DNA of 64,000 nt from the NCBI GenBank assembly GCA_041649995.1, contig JBAZMA010000002.1, positions 62,001 through 126,000 on the forward strand. The letters are read 5' to 3'. Shown here in pieces: positions 8,125 to 16,969 of the stretch. Position numbers and translations under genes: made by a program. How positions within the stretch are numbered: the stretch's first letter is position 1; the number at the start of each line of letters is the position of its first letter. This stretch comes from JBAZMA01 sp041649995. Its GTDB lineage: Bacteria > Omnitrophota > Gorgyraeia > Velamenicoccales > Velamenicoccaceae. Under the pieces are notes generated by a model. The model had not been told where the DNA came from and did no database searches. It was given only the letters and a program-made list of their open reading frames with translations.

Positions 8125-8997
8125 ATGGTGATTTATTTTAACGGGAAAATGATCAAAAAAGAAGACGCCAGGGTGTCGGTGTTCGACCACGGCCTGCTTT
8201 ACGGGGACGGGGTCTTCGAAGGCATCCGGTCTTATGACGGGCTGGTCTTTAAGCTCGCCGAGCACATCGAACGTCTCTACGCCTCAGCCCAGGGGATTTC
8301 CCTTGTGATCCCTCTGGACAAAAGGGAAATGGAAAAAGCGGTCCTGGCCACCCTGAAGGCCAACAGGCTCAAGGACGCTTATATCCGTCTCGTGGTGACG
8401 CGGGGGGAAGGCGACCTGGGGCTGGATCCGAGGAATTGCGTGAAACCGACCATTTTTATCATTGCCGGCAAGATCGCCCTTTATCCTGCGGAGGTGTATA
8501 AAAAAGGTTTAAAGATCGTGACCGTGGCGACGCGCCGCAACACGCCGGAATCCCTGAATCCGCAGATCAAATCCCTGAATTATCTCAACAACATTCTGGG
8601 AAAGATCGAGGCCATCAACGCGGGTGTGCCCGAGGCGATCATGCTGGACCAGAATGGGTTTGTGACGGAGTGCACGGGCGATAATATTTTTATGGTCAAG
8701 GGACGCCTTTTGATCACGCCGCCGGTTTCCGCCGGGGTGCTTAACGGGATCACGCGCCAGGCGGTCCTTGACGTGGCTTCCAAGGCCGGATTGCAGGCGC
8801 AGGAGCGCATGATCTCCCGGTTTGATCTCTTCACAAGCGACGAGGTTTTTTTGACGGGGACCGCCGCTGAGGTCGTGCCCGTGGTCATGATGGACGGCCG
8901 TTTGATCGCCTCCGGCACCGTGGGGAGATATACCCAGGCCCTGATCCGCGAATTCAAAAAACTGACCCGTAAGGACGGGGTGAGATATGCTGTGTAA
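8125..8997 (+). CDS. ilvE: Branched-chain amino acid aminotransferase-like (class IV)
   Basis: The 290-residue PLP enzyme belongs to fold-type IV. It has FDHGLLYGDGVFEG near the N-terminus, the PLP lysine in KSLNYLNN, and the C-terminal EVFLTGTAAEVVPV. These features match IlvE-type transaminases of valine, leucine and isoleucine, although D-amino-acid and aminodeoxychorismate-lyase relatives share much of this pattern. A clear TTGGAGG site lies upstream. The last 11 bases overlap the mcsA start, which places the gene where ctsR sits in Bacillus. Substrate assignment is less certain than the family. Confidence 0.85.
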   Translation: MVIYFNGKMIKKEDARVSVFDHGLLYGDGVFEGIRSYDGLVFKLAEHIERLYASAQGISLVIPLDKREMEKAVLATLKANRLKDAYIRLVVTRGEGDLGLDPRNCVKPTIFIIAGKIALYPAEVYKKGLKIVTVATRRNTPESLNPQIKSLNYLNNILGKIEAINAGVPEAIMLDQNGFVTECTGDNIFMVKGRLLITPPVSAGVLNGITRQAVLDVASKAGLQAQERMISRFDLFTSDEVFLTGTAAEVVPVVMMDGRLIASGTVGRYTQALIREFKKLTRKDGVRYAV

Positions 8998-9544
8998 TAT
9001 CTGCAACAAAAATCAGGCGACTGTTCATCTGACGGAAATCGTCGACGACCAGATGACCGAGCTTCACCTGTGCGACGAGTGCGCCAAGAAGAAGAGCGTC
9101 CAGATGGAGCAGCAGTTCGGCTTGTCGGACCTTCTGGCCGGCCTTGTCGATTACACGAAACAGATAGGCGGCGGCCAGGAGAAGACCGAGGCCGCAACGC
9201 AATGTTCCTTTTGCGGCCTGACCTATGAAGATTTTCGCAAGATCGGTCGCCTGGGCTGCAGCGAATGCTATGGAGCTTTCAGCCGTTTTCTCGGTCCGCT
9301 CCTCAAGCGTATCCATGGAGCCACGGCGCACGTCGGTAAATCTCCGGTCATAGTCTCTTCCTCCAAGGAATCAGGGGCCGGCAGGGCCAAGGCCGCCGGG
9401 ATCGGGGATTTGAAGATCAAACTTCAGGAGGCCATTGATCGCGAGGAGTTTGAGGAGGCCGCGCGGCTGCGGGACGCGATCAAGGAGGCCGAGAAGAAAA
9501 GGAAGAGCAAAAGCGAAGAAGACAAACCGGGCCCCAAACCTTAA
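8987..9544 (+). CDS. mcsA: McsA, zinc-finger activator of protein arginine kinase
   Basis: The 185-residue protein has McsA architecture: zinc-binding CNICN and LCDEC pairs at the N-terminus, a second set CSFCG...CSECY in the middle, then a C-terminal UVR motif (EAIDREEFEEAARLRDAIK). In Bacillus it activates the arginine kinase McsB and delivers substrates to ClpC. It is followed by mcsB and clpC here. It starts inside the end of ilvE, which implies translational coupling. Confidence 0.93.
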   Translation: MLCNICNKNQATVHLTEIVDDQMTELHLCDECAKKKSVQMEQQFGLSDLLAGLVDYTKQIGGGQEKTEAATQCSFCGLTYEDFRKIGRLGCSECYGAFSRFLGPLLKRIHGATAHVGKSPVIVSSSKESGAGRAKAAGIGDLKIKLQEAIDREEFEEAARLRDAIKEAEKKRKSKSEEDKPGPKP

Positions 9545-9582
9545 AACAAGCCGTTTTGATTTCGCGTTGAAACAGGAGTTCG

Positions 9583-10638
9583 ATGAACCTCGGCGATTTT
9601 ATTAATCAGGTTTCCAGCTGGCTCAAAGGCACGGGCCCCAATTCGGATATCGTCATTTCTTCGAGGATCCGCCTGGCCCGCAATCTCGCGTTGACGCCTT
9701 TTCCTCATTGGGCCAAGAAGAACCAGAGCGAACAGGTCCTTGTGTCCTGCAAAGGGGCTTTTGAGCGGACCCGCGAGCTCAAAGACGCCGTCTATCTGCG
9801 GCTTGACGAGCTGGACAATATCGACAAGCAGTTTTTGGTGGAACGCCATCTGATGTCCAACGAGCACGCGGTGCGCGCGGCGCAGAAAGCGCTTTGCCTT
9901 ACCCCCACCGAGGATATCGCCATCATGGTCAACGAGGAAGACCATCTGCGCATCCAGGTGATGGAATCCGGATTTGACCTGGATAAAACATGGGATGTGA
10001 TTAATTCCATCGACAACCAGTTGTCCGGTATCATGCCTTACGCATTCAGCCCCGAATGGGGATATCTGACGGCCTGTCCCACGAACACGGGGACGGGGAT
10101 GCGCGGTTCCATTATGCTGCATTTGCCGGCTTTGGTCATGTCGCGGCAGATCAACCGCGTCCTGGAGGCTATTGCCAAACTCAGTTTCACGACGCGGGGG
10201 CTTTACGGCGAAGGGACGCAGGCTTCGGGTAACTTTTTTCAGATCTCAAACCAGGTTTCGCTCGGCTTGAAAGAAGAGGAGATCCTGGGCAATATCAAGG
10301 GCGTCATCAGGCAGATCATCGACCAGGAGGAGAAGGCCAGGGAACTTTTGATCGCCGAACACCGGGAAATGGTGGAGGACAGGATATGGCGTTCCTATGG
10401 AACCCTGAAAAACGCGCACATCATTTCCAGCGGAGAGACGGTCGAACTGTTGAGCATGCTTCGGCTCGGCGCGGATCTGGGGCTCGTCAAGAATATCGAC
10501 CGCGGGCTGATCAACGAATTGTTTATCCTGACGCAGCCGGCGCACCTGCAAAAGCTTGAGAACAAAAAATTGTCCGCGAACGAGCGCGATGTCAAAAGGG
10601 CGCAGATCATCCGGGACCGCCTGATCCAGTCGCAATAG
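9583..10638 (+). CDS. mcsB: Protein arginine kinase McsB
   Basis: The 351-residue protein shows phosphagen-kinase-fold motifs SSRIRLARNL, SNEHAVRAAQ, ACPTNTGTGMRGS and GLYGEGTQASGNFFQISNQ. McsB phosphorylates arginines on misfolded proteins, marking them for ClpC-ClpP degradation. The gene lies between mcsA and clpC exactly as in Firmicutes. The ATG follows an AGGAG-like site. No CtsR repressor gene is present in the window, so control of this heat-shock module is open. Confidence 0.95.
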   Translation: MNLGDFINQVSSWLKGTGPNSDIVISSRIRLARNLALTPFPHWAKKNQSEQVLVSCKGAFERTRELKDAVYLRLDELDNIDKQFLVERHLMSNEHAVRAAQKALCLTPTEDIAIMVNEEDHLRIQVMESGFDLDKTWDVINSIDNQLSGIMPYAFSPEWGYLTACPTNTGTGMRGSIMLHLPALVMSRQINRVLEAIAKLSFTTRGLYGEGTQASGNFFQISNQVSLGLKEEEILGNIKGVIRQIIDQEEKARELLIAEHREMVEDRIWRSYGTLKNAHIISSGETVELLSMLRLGADLGLVKNIDRGLINELFILTQPAHLQKLENKKLSANERDVKRAQIIRDRLIQSQ

Positions 10639-10705
10639 TCCCGAACAAACAGGCCTATTCATTTATTCATCCGTCTTTAGATTAGGCACCAACGTTGGAG
10701 GAGTC

Positions 10706-13132
10706 ATGTTTAATCGATTTACCGAGAGAGCGAGAAAAGTCATTGTCCTGGCTAAGGAAGAAGCCAGGCGGTTCAATCATGATTATATCGGCACCGAGCA
10801 CCTGCTTCTGGGTTTGATCCGGGAGGGCGAAGGCGTGGCGGCGGCCGTGCTTCAAAAATTGGGTTTGAGTCTGGAGAGCATCCGGCTTGAAGTCGAAAAG
10901 CTGGTTCAGCCCGGACCGTCCACGCAGATCCAGGGCGATGTGCCTTTCACACCCCGCTCGAAGAAGGCGTTGGAACTTTCCGCCGAGGAGGCCAGGTCTT
11001 TGGGGCATAATTATATCGGCACCGAGCATCTGCTTCTGGGTTTGATCCGGGAGGGCGAAGGTGTGGCCTCGCAGGTTCTGCTTAATCTGGGTCTGGACTT
11101 AAATCGCGTGCGCAGCGAGATCATGGAGCTTTTGGGTTCCGCGACGCCCGGTTTCGGGGCCCAGCAGGCGCCGAAATCCAAAACACCCGCTTTAGACGCT
11201 TTTGGCAGGGACCTGACGGCTTTGGCTCGCGAAAACAAGCTGGATCCCGTCATCGGCCGCAAGGACGAGATTGAGCGCGTCATCCAGATCCTGGCCCGCA
11301 GGACCAAGAATAATCCGGTGCTTTTGGGAGAAGCCGGCGTTGGGAAAACAGCCATTGTGGAAGGCCTGGCCCAGCAGATCGTGGCGTCCAACGTGCCTGA
11401 GGTTTTGGTGAACAAGCGTATCGTGGCCTTGGATCTGGCTCTTATGATCGCCGGCACGAAATACCGCGGGCAGTTCGAAGAGAGGATCAAGGCGGTCATG
11501 GATGAGATCAAGCGTTCCCGGGATGTCATGATCTTCATCGATGAGTTGCATATGCTGGTCGGAGCCGGAGCGGCCGAAGGCGCGATCGACGCCTCCAATA
11601 TCCTTAAGCCCGCCCTGTCCCGCGGGGAGATCCAGTGTATCGGCGCGACCACTCCCGATGAATACAGGAAATATATCGAAAAAGACGCGGCGTTGGAGCG
11701 CCGTTTCCAGACGATCATGGTGGACCCCCCGACCGTGGATGAAACGGTCGAGATCCTCAAAGGTTTGAGCGAAAAATACGAACGGCACCACAATGTGCAA
11801 TATCTTGACGAGGCGATCGCGGCCGCCGCGAAATTCTCGGACCGTTATATCAGCGGCCGCTTCCTTCCGGACAAGGCGATTGATCTTCTGGATGAATCGG
11901 GTTCGCGCGCGCGCCTGGAAACCCTGATCGTTCCCCCGAATATCAAAGAACTCGAGAAAAGCGTCGAAGAACTGAAGAAAGAGAAAGAGATCTTTATCAA
12001 GAACCAGGATTTTGAGAAGGCCGCGTCTTTGCGCGACCAGGAGCGGCAGGCCAGGCAGAAGCTTGATGATGAAAAAAAGAAGTGGCAGGAAGAGCGGGCC
12101 AAATCGCGCCCTCAGATCACCGAAGAGGATATCGCGGCCATCGTTTCCAAAATTACCGGCATTCCCATCGTCAGGCTGGAGCAGAAAGAGGGAGAGAAGC
12201 TGCTGAAGATCGAAGAGGAGCTGCGCAAGCGGGTCGTCGGACAGGATGAGGCGCTTAAGGTCATCGGACGCTCGGTCAGGCGTTCCCGCGCCGGCATCAA
12301 GGATCCCCGCAGGCCGATCGGATCGTTTATTTTCCTGGGCCCCACGGGTGTCGGAAAAACGCTTTTGGCCAGGGCCCTGGCAGATTTTATGTTCGGGGAT
12401 GAGAATGCCCTGATCCAGCTGGATATGTCCGAGTATATGGAGAAGTTCAACGTCTCGCGCCTCGTCGGAGCTCCTCCGGGTTACGTCGGCTACGAGGAGG
12501 GCGGTCAGCTGACCGAAAAGATCAGGCGCCGGGCTTATGCGGTCATTCTTTTGGATGAGATCGAAAAGGCCCACCCGGATGTTTTCAATATCCTGCTGCA
12601 GGTGCTCGAAGACGGCCGCCTGACGGACAGTTACGGCCGCAAGGTTGATTTTCGCAACTGCATCATAATCATGACCTCAAACGTGGGCGCTGAAATCCTG
12701 CGCAAGCAGGGGGCCTTGGGTTTCAAGGCGCAAACCAGCGACATGAATTATCAGCAGATGAAAGAACGCCTGCTGGAGGAAGTCAAAAAGACGTTCAAGC
12801 CTGAGTTCCTGAACAGGATCGACGATGTCATCGTGTTCAGGCCCCTGGAGAAAATCGACCTGATGAAAATCGTCGAGATTGAGACCAGCGAGGTCCAGTC
12901 CCGCCTCAGGGAGCAGAATGTTTCTCTGATGCTGACCCAGGAGGCCAAGGAATTTCTGATGGAAAAAGGGTTTGATCCTGTTTTCGGCGCCCGTCCCTTG
13001 AAAAGGACGATCCAGAGATACATCGAGGATCCGCTGGCCGAAGAGATTATCGGGGGCCGCATCAAGGAAGGTTCAACGGTCTATATCAGCAAACAGAAAG
13101 ACAGGGAAGAGCTTTCTTTTGAACAAAAGTAA
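10706..13132 (+). CDS. clpC: ATP-dependent Clp protease ATP-binding subunit ClpC
   Basis: The 808-residue AAA+ unfoldase has two Clp_N repeats (residues 1-145), a first ATPase domain with GEAGVGKT, a middle coiled region with a UVR motif (NQDFEKAASLRDQ), a second ATPase domain with GPTGVGKT, and a C-terminal D2-small domain. It unfolds substrates for ClpP, including arginine-phosphorylated proteins made by McsB. Two 58-bp stretches in the Clp_N repeats (10782-10839 and 11010-11067) are nearly identical in DNA. The perfect palindrome CCAACGTTGG (10687-10696) ends at the ribosome-binding site. The mlaE gene follows after 9 bp. Confidence 0.96.
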   Translation: MFNRFTERARKVIVLAKEEARRFNHDYIGTEHLLLGLIREGEGVAAAVLQKLGLSLESIRLEVEKLVQPGPSTQIQGDVPFTPRSKKALELSAEEARSLGHNYIGTEHLLLGLIREGEGVASQVLLNLGLDLNRVRSEIMELLGSATPGFGAQQAPKSKTPALDAFGRDLTALARENKLDPVIGRKDEIERVIQILARRTKNNPVLLGEAGVGKTAIVEGLAQQIVASNVPEVLVNKRIVALDLALMIAGTKYRGQFEERIKAVMDEIKRSRDVMIFIDELHMLVGAGAAEGAIDASNILKPALSRGEIQCIGATTPDEYRKYIEKDAALERRFQTIMVDPPTVDETVEILKGLSEKYERHHNVQYLDEAIAAAAKFSDRYISGRFLPDKAIDLLDESGSRARLETLIVPPNIKELEKSVEELKKEKEIFIKNQDFEKAASLRDQERQARQKLDDEKKKWQEERAKSRPQITEEDIAAIVSKITGIPIVRLEQKEGEKLLKIEEELRKRVVGQDEALKVIGRSVRRSRAGIKDPRRPIGSFIFLGPTGVGKTLLARALADFMFGDENALIQLDMSEYMEKFNVSRLVGAPPGYVGYEEGGQLTEKIRRRAYAVILLDEIEKAHPDVFNILLQVLEDGRLTDSYGRKVDFRNCIIIMTSNVGAEILRKQGALGFKAQTSDMNYQQMKERLLEEVKKTFKPEFLNRIDDVIVFRPLEKIDLMKIVEIETSEVQSRLREQNVSLMLTQEAKEFLMEKGFDPVFGARPLKRTIQRYIEDPLAEEIIGGRIKEGSTVYISKQKDREELSFEQK

Positions 13133-13141
13133 GGGGGCGGG

Positions 13142-13936
13142 ATGTTCCTTTTGAACCCTAATTTTTATGGCGTCATAGGCCGCAAGGTCCTTGATTTTGT
13201 CTGGCTTTTCGGAGGGGTTTCCAAACTTGGTTTCCAGACGGCGGTTTTGACCCCGACAAGACCCTGGGGCGCGGCCCGCATTTTTGAACAGGCCAAAAAG
13301 ATCGGCGTCGACAGCATGCCCATTGTTTCGCTGGTGTCCTTTTTTATCGGCGTCATCCTGGCTTTACAAACGGCCTATATCATGGAGAAGATGTCGAGTG
13401 AGATCTATATCGCCAGCATCGTGGCGGTCTCCCTGACCCGTGAATTAGGCCCGGTCATTACGGCCCTGATCGTGGCCGGCCGCTGCGGCGCCGGGATCAC
13501 CGCGGAACTGGGGACCATGACCGTGACCGAGCAGGTCGACGCGCTGGCCACCCTGGGTTCCAACCCCATCAAATATCTGGTTGTTCCGAGGGTCTTGAGC
13601 CTGACGATCATGCTTCCCATCCTCACGCTGTTTGCCGACGCCATCGGCATCTTCGGCGGATACCTGATCGGCATCTATCGCCTGAGCATCCGTTCCAGCC
13701 TTTACATGAACATGACATTCCAGACTCTGGTTTATAAGGACCTTCTGACGGGTTTGGTCAAAACCATATTTTTCGGCATGCTCATCGCCCTGATCGCCTG
13801 TTACGAAGGCTTGAATGTCCGGGGCGGGGCCGAGGGCGTGGGCAAGGCCACGACGCGTTCCGTGGTGAACACCTTTATCATGATCATCGCCGCGGACTGT
13901 TTCTTTACGGCTTTATTTTATTTCTTTCTGGAGTAG
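13142..13936 (+). CDS. mlaE: Phospholipid/organic solvent ABC transporter permease MlaE
   Basis: The 264-residue integral membrane protein has the MlaE (DUF140) pattern, including SLTRELGPVITALIVAGRCGAG, the cytoplasmic coupling segment EQVDALATLGSNPI, and about five hydrophobic helices. It forms the inner-membrane channel of the Mla/MCE system that moves phospholipids between inner and outer membranes. The gene starts 9 bp after clpC and heads the set mlaE-mlaF-mlaD. The final stretch GVGKATTRSVVNTF is family-typical. Confidence 0.95.
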   Translation: MFLLNPNFYGVIGRKVLDFVWLFGGVSKLGFQTAVLTPTRPWGAARIFEQAKKIGVDSMPIVSLVSFFIGVILALQTAYIMEKMSSEIYIASIVAVSLTRELGPVITALIVAGRCGAGITAELGTMTVTEQVDALATLGSNPIKYLVVPRVLSLTIMLPILTLFADAIGIFGGYLIGIYRLSIRSSLYMNMTFQTLVYKDLLTGLVKTIFFGMLIALIACYEGLNVRGGAEGVGKATTRSVVNTFIMIIAADCFFTALFYFFLE

Positions 13937-13960
13937 GGCGCTGCCTGTTTCTTAGGCGGC

Positions 13961-13977
13961 GGTCAATCGGGGTCAAT
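13961..13977 (+). repeat. Direct repeat GGTCAAT-N3-GGTCAAT before mlaF
   Basis: Two identical heptamers GGTCAAT, separated by CGG, occupy the 46-bp gap between mlaE and mlaF. The geometry is that of the CtsR operator (GGTCAAA-N3-GGTCAAA), but the last base of each heptamer differs and no ctsR gene is in the window. Confidence 0.4.
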
Positions 13978-13982
13978 TCCAA

Positions 13983-14762
13983 ATGGCAATGATTGAATTA
14001 ACGGATGTATCCAAAAATCTCGGAGGCAAACAGGTCCTGGACCATATGAACCTGAATGTCGATGAAGGTGAAACCAAGGTCATTATCGGGCGATCGGGCG
14101 TGGGCAAGAGCGTGACGCTCAAGCATATCGTCAGGCTCCTGGAGCCCGACAGCGGTTCGGTGCGCGTGGAGGGCAAAGATGTTCTGGCCCTGCGCGGCAA
14201 GGCCTTGAGCGACCTCCACAGGGAGATCGGCCTGGTCTTTCAGGGGGGCGCGTTATTTGATTCTCTGACCGTGGGAGAAAATGTGGGTTTTGTTTTGAGT
14301 GAACACATGGGCGCCGGTCAGGCGGAGATCGACAAAAGGGTGAAGGAGTCCCTGGCGCTGGTCGGTCTTTACAAGATCGAAAATTACATGCCGTCGGACT
14401 TGAGCGGCGGCATGAGAAAGCGCGTGGCCCTGGCGCGCGCCATTTGCACAAGGCCGAAAATCATCCTTTACGATGAACCAACCACCGGCGTTGACCCCAT
14501 TACCGCCGACGCCATTAATCTTTTGATCGATGAGCTTCATGATAAATTGAAGGTGACCTCTATTGTCGTCACCCATGATATGAGAAGCGCCTACAAGGTC
14601 GCCGACCGTATTGCCATGCTGTACGAAGGCAAAATCATCGCCGAAGGCACGCCGGATGAGATCCGGTATTCGCATAATCCCTATGTGCATCAGTTCATAA
14701 CAGGCGCCGCCCAGGGACCTATAACGGACGGGCAGAGTTCTATTTTAAAAGGGATCGAATAA
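13983..14762 (+). CDS. mlaF: Phospholipid ABC transporter ATP-binding protein MlaF
   Basis: The 259-residue ATPase has Walker A GRSGVGKS, the signature LSGGMRKRVALARAI, Walker B IILYDEPTTGVDP and the switch histidine in VVTHDM. The GM after LSG and the YDEPTTGLDP-like segment are characteristic of MlaF/Ttg2A. It powers lipid transport with MlaE. No strong ribosome-binding site is visible, only the CAATTCCAA stretch before the ATG. Confidence 0.95.
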   Translation: MAMIELTDVSKNLGGKQVLDHMNLNVDEGETKVIIGRSGVGKSVTLKHIVRLLEPDSGSVRVEGKDVLALRGKALSDLHREIGLVFQGGALFDSLTVGENVGFVLSEHMGAGQAEIDKRVKESLALVGLYKIENYMPSDLSGGMRKRVALARAICTRPKIILYDEPTTGVDPITADAINLLIDELHDKLKVTSIVVTHDMRSAYKVADRIAMLYEGKIIAEGTPDEIRYSHNPYVHQFITGAAQGPITDGQSSILKGIE

Positions 14763-14844
14763 CGCCGGACTTCACTGGTTTGAGGCGGGTATTTAGGCAT
14801 CTATCATAAAACTCCCATTCAAGGCGGGATCAAGGAGAACTCAT

Positions 14845-15477
14845 ATGGCAGAAAGAACAAGGTCGCTGGAAGTCAAAGTCGGTATTTTTGTTTTTTTAGG
14901 CCTGGTGATCCTGACGTGGTTCATCTTTCGGATCGGTGATTTGAAATTGACCACCCGCGGTTATTCGGTCCGTGTCCTTTTTGGTTTTGCCAACGGGATC
15001 AAACAGGGCGCGCCCGTGCGCATCGCGGGCGTGGACAAGGGCGAGGTCAAGGAGATCCGCCTCACGCATAACGCGGAGGGAAAGCCGCAGGTTTTTATCC
15101 GCATCTGGGTGGAAGGCGATGCCCAGATTCCGGTGGATTCGCGCGCATGGGTCAATACCCTCGGACTTTTAGGAGAAAAATATCTGGAGATCGTCCCGGG
15201 CAAGGATTACAACAAGGTCCTGGTGCATGACAGCCTGCTCGTCGGTGAGGATCCGACAAGCGTGCAGGAGGTTACCGATCTCGCCAAGGACATCGCCCTT
15301 TCGACCAAAGACACCCTGGACACATTGAACAACGTGATGAAGGATATGCGCGAGGGGCGCGGCACCGTCGGCAAGCTCTTTACGGACGAAAGCCTTTATA
15401 ACGACGTGGAAGAGATGTTCGCGGATTTGAAGAAAAACCCCTGGAAACTTCTCTACCGGCCGAAAGACGTCAGATAA
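14845..15477 (+). CDS. mlaD: MCE-domain lipid-binding protein MlaD
   Basis: The 210-residue protein has one N-terminal membrane anchor (residues about 12-31) followed by a single MCE domain with GIKQGAPVRIAGVDKGEV and LGLLGEKYLEIVPG. The C-terminal part contains the helix typical of MlaD hexamers and the segment GRGTVGKLF. It binds phospholipids in the periplasm and docks on MlaE/MlaF, encoded just upstream. No mlaC or mlaB gene follows. AAGGAG precedes the start. Confidence 0.92.
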   Translation: MAERTRSLEVKVGIFVFLGLVILTWFIFRIGDLKLTTRGYSVRVLFGFANGIKQGAPVRIAGVDKGEVKEIRLTHNAEGKPQVFIRIWVEGDAQIPVDSRAWVNTLGLLGEKYLEIVPGKDYNKVLVHDSLLVGEDPTSVQEVTDLAKDIALSTKDTLDTLNNVMKDMREGRGTVGKLFTDESLYNDVEEMFADLKKNPWKLLYRPKDVR

Positions 15478-15526
15478 AAAAGAAAATCCCAAACCCCGCT
15501 AGCCCCGGGTTTGGAATCAGCCCATT

Positions 15527-16903
15527 ATGTCAAAACTTGCCAAGTCAAGAGCTGCCTTTGTCTGTCAGAACTGCGGTTTTTCCTCTCCGAAATGGATGGG
15601 GCGCTGTCCGGATTGTTCCAGCTGGAATTCCCTTGTTGAGGAAGAAGCTGTTTTCCGGACGTCTTCATCCGTAGCCGCTTATCGCGAGCCTGTCCTTCTC
15701 CATAGCGTGGATTCCCGGGAAAAGGAACGCATGCAGACGCGCATCCATGAGCTTGACCGTGTCCTGGGAGGCGGGGTGGTCCGCGGGTCCGTGGTTCTTG
15801 TGGGCGGAGATCCGGGAATCGGGAAGTCGACGATATCCCTGCAGCTGTGCCAGAAACTGGCGGCCTCCGGCAGGAAGATCCTTTACGTCAGCGGGGAAGA
15901 ATCCGTTGAACAGACCAAGATGCGCGCCGATCGCCTGGGCGGCGGTTCCCTGGATACCCTCTATATCGTTAACGTCACCGACCTGGAGGCCATCGTCGAG
16001 GCTGTTAAAAAATTCCTGCCTGATCTGGTCGTCGTCGATTCCATTCAGGTCGTCTATACGTCCCTGTTGCAGTCCAGCGCGGGCAGTGTGGGCCAGGTGC
16101 GTGAGTGCGCCGGTATCCTGACCCAGCTCGCCAAACAGACGGGGATTTCGGTGCTTTTGATCGGGCACGTGACCAAGGAAGGCACGCTCGCCGGCCCGCG
16201 CGTGCTGGAACATATCGTGGATACGGTCCTTTATTTTGAAGGAGAGCGTTTTTCGAGTTACCGCATCCTGAGGGCCATCAAGAACAGATTTGGTTCGACC
16301 AACGAAATCGGTGTTTTTGAAATGGATTCCAAAGGGTTGGCGGAGGTCAAGAACCCTTCAGAGATTTTTCTGGCCGAACGGCCGAAGGAAGTTTCCGGAA
16401 GCGTTGTTGTCCCCGTGCTGGAGGGCAGCCGCCCTATTCTCGTTGAAATCCAGGCCCTGGTCTCCAAGGCGAATATCGGTCTGACGCGGCGCAAGGCGCA
16501 GGGCATCGACCCGAATCGTTTGACCTTGTTGTCCGCCGTGCTTGAAAAACGCCTGGCCCTGAAGCTTTTCGATAAAGATATTTTTCTCAATGTTGTCGGA
16601 GGAATGAAGCTTGACGATCCCGCCATTGATCTGGCCGTCTGCCTGGCTGTCGCCTCCAGCATCCAGGACAGGATCATCCCTTATGATACGGTTGTCCTGG
16701 GAGAGGTGGGGCTGGCCTCGGAAGTCCGCAGTGTTTCCAATGTGATCCTGCGGGTCAACGAAGCGCACAAACTCGGGTTCAAGAAGTGCATACTTCCCAA
16801 AAGCAATCATCAGTCCCTCAAGGACTGGAAAGACAAGGAGATGAAGCTTGTCTCCGTCTCGGATCTCAAAGAAGCCTTAAGCAGTCTTTGGGGGAAATGC
16901 TAG
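15527..16903 (+). CDS. radA: DNA repair protein RadA (Sms)
   Basis: The 458-residue protein has the N-terminal C4 zinc finger CQNCGFSSPKWMGRCPDC, a RecA-like ATPase domain with Walker A GGDPGIGKST, the RadA-specific KNRFG motif, and a C-terminal Lon-protease-like domain. RadA is a hexameric helicase acting on recombination intermediates. Gene order radA, yacL-like, ispD, ispF, cysE, cysS follows that of Bacillus, with disA missing here. Confidence 0.96.
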   Translation: MSKLAKSRAAFVCQNCGFSSPKWMGRCPDCSSWNSLVEEEAVFRTSSSVAAYREPVLLHSVDSREKERMQTRIHELDRVLGGGVVRGSVVLVGGDPGIGKSTISLQLCQKLAASGRKILYVSGEESVEQTKMRADRLGGGSLDTLYIVNVTDLEAIVEAVKKFLPDLVVVDSIQVVYTSLLQSSAGSVGQVRECAGILTQLAKQTGISVLLIGHVTKEGTLAGPRVLEHIVDTVLYFEGERFSSYRILRAIKNRFGSTNEIGVFEMDSKGLAEVKNPSEIFLAERPKEVSGSVVVPVLEGSRPILVEIQALVSKANIGLTRRKAQGIDPNRLTLLSAVLEKRLALKLFDKDIFLNVVGGMKLDDPAIDLAVCLAVASSIQDRIIPYDTVVLGEVGLASEVRSVSNVILRVNEAHKLGFKKCILPKSNHQSLKDWKDKEMKLVSVSDLKEALSSLWGKC

Positions 16904-16969
16904 CGTCTTCATCATAAATCATTATTTATCGTTCGGTCCCTTAGGGGCCGAGGGGAGAGAGGTTAACCA

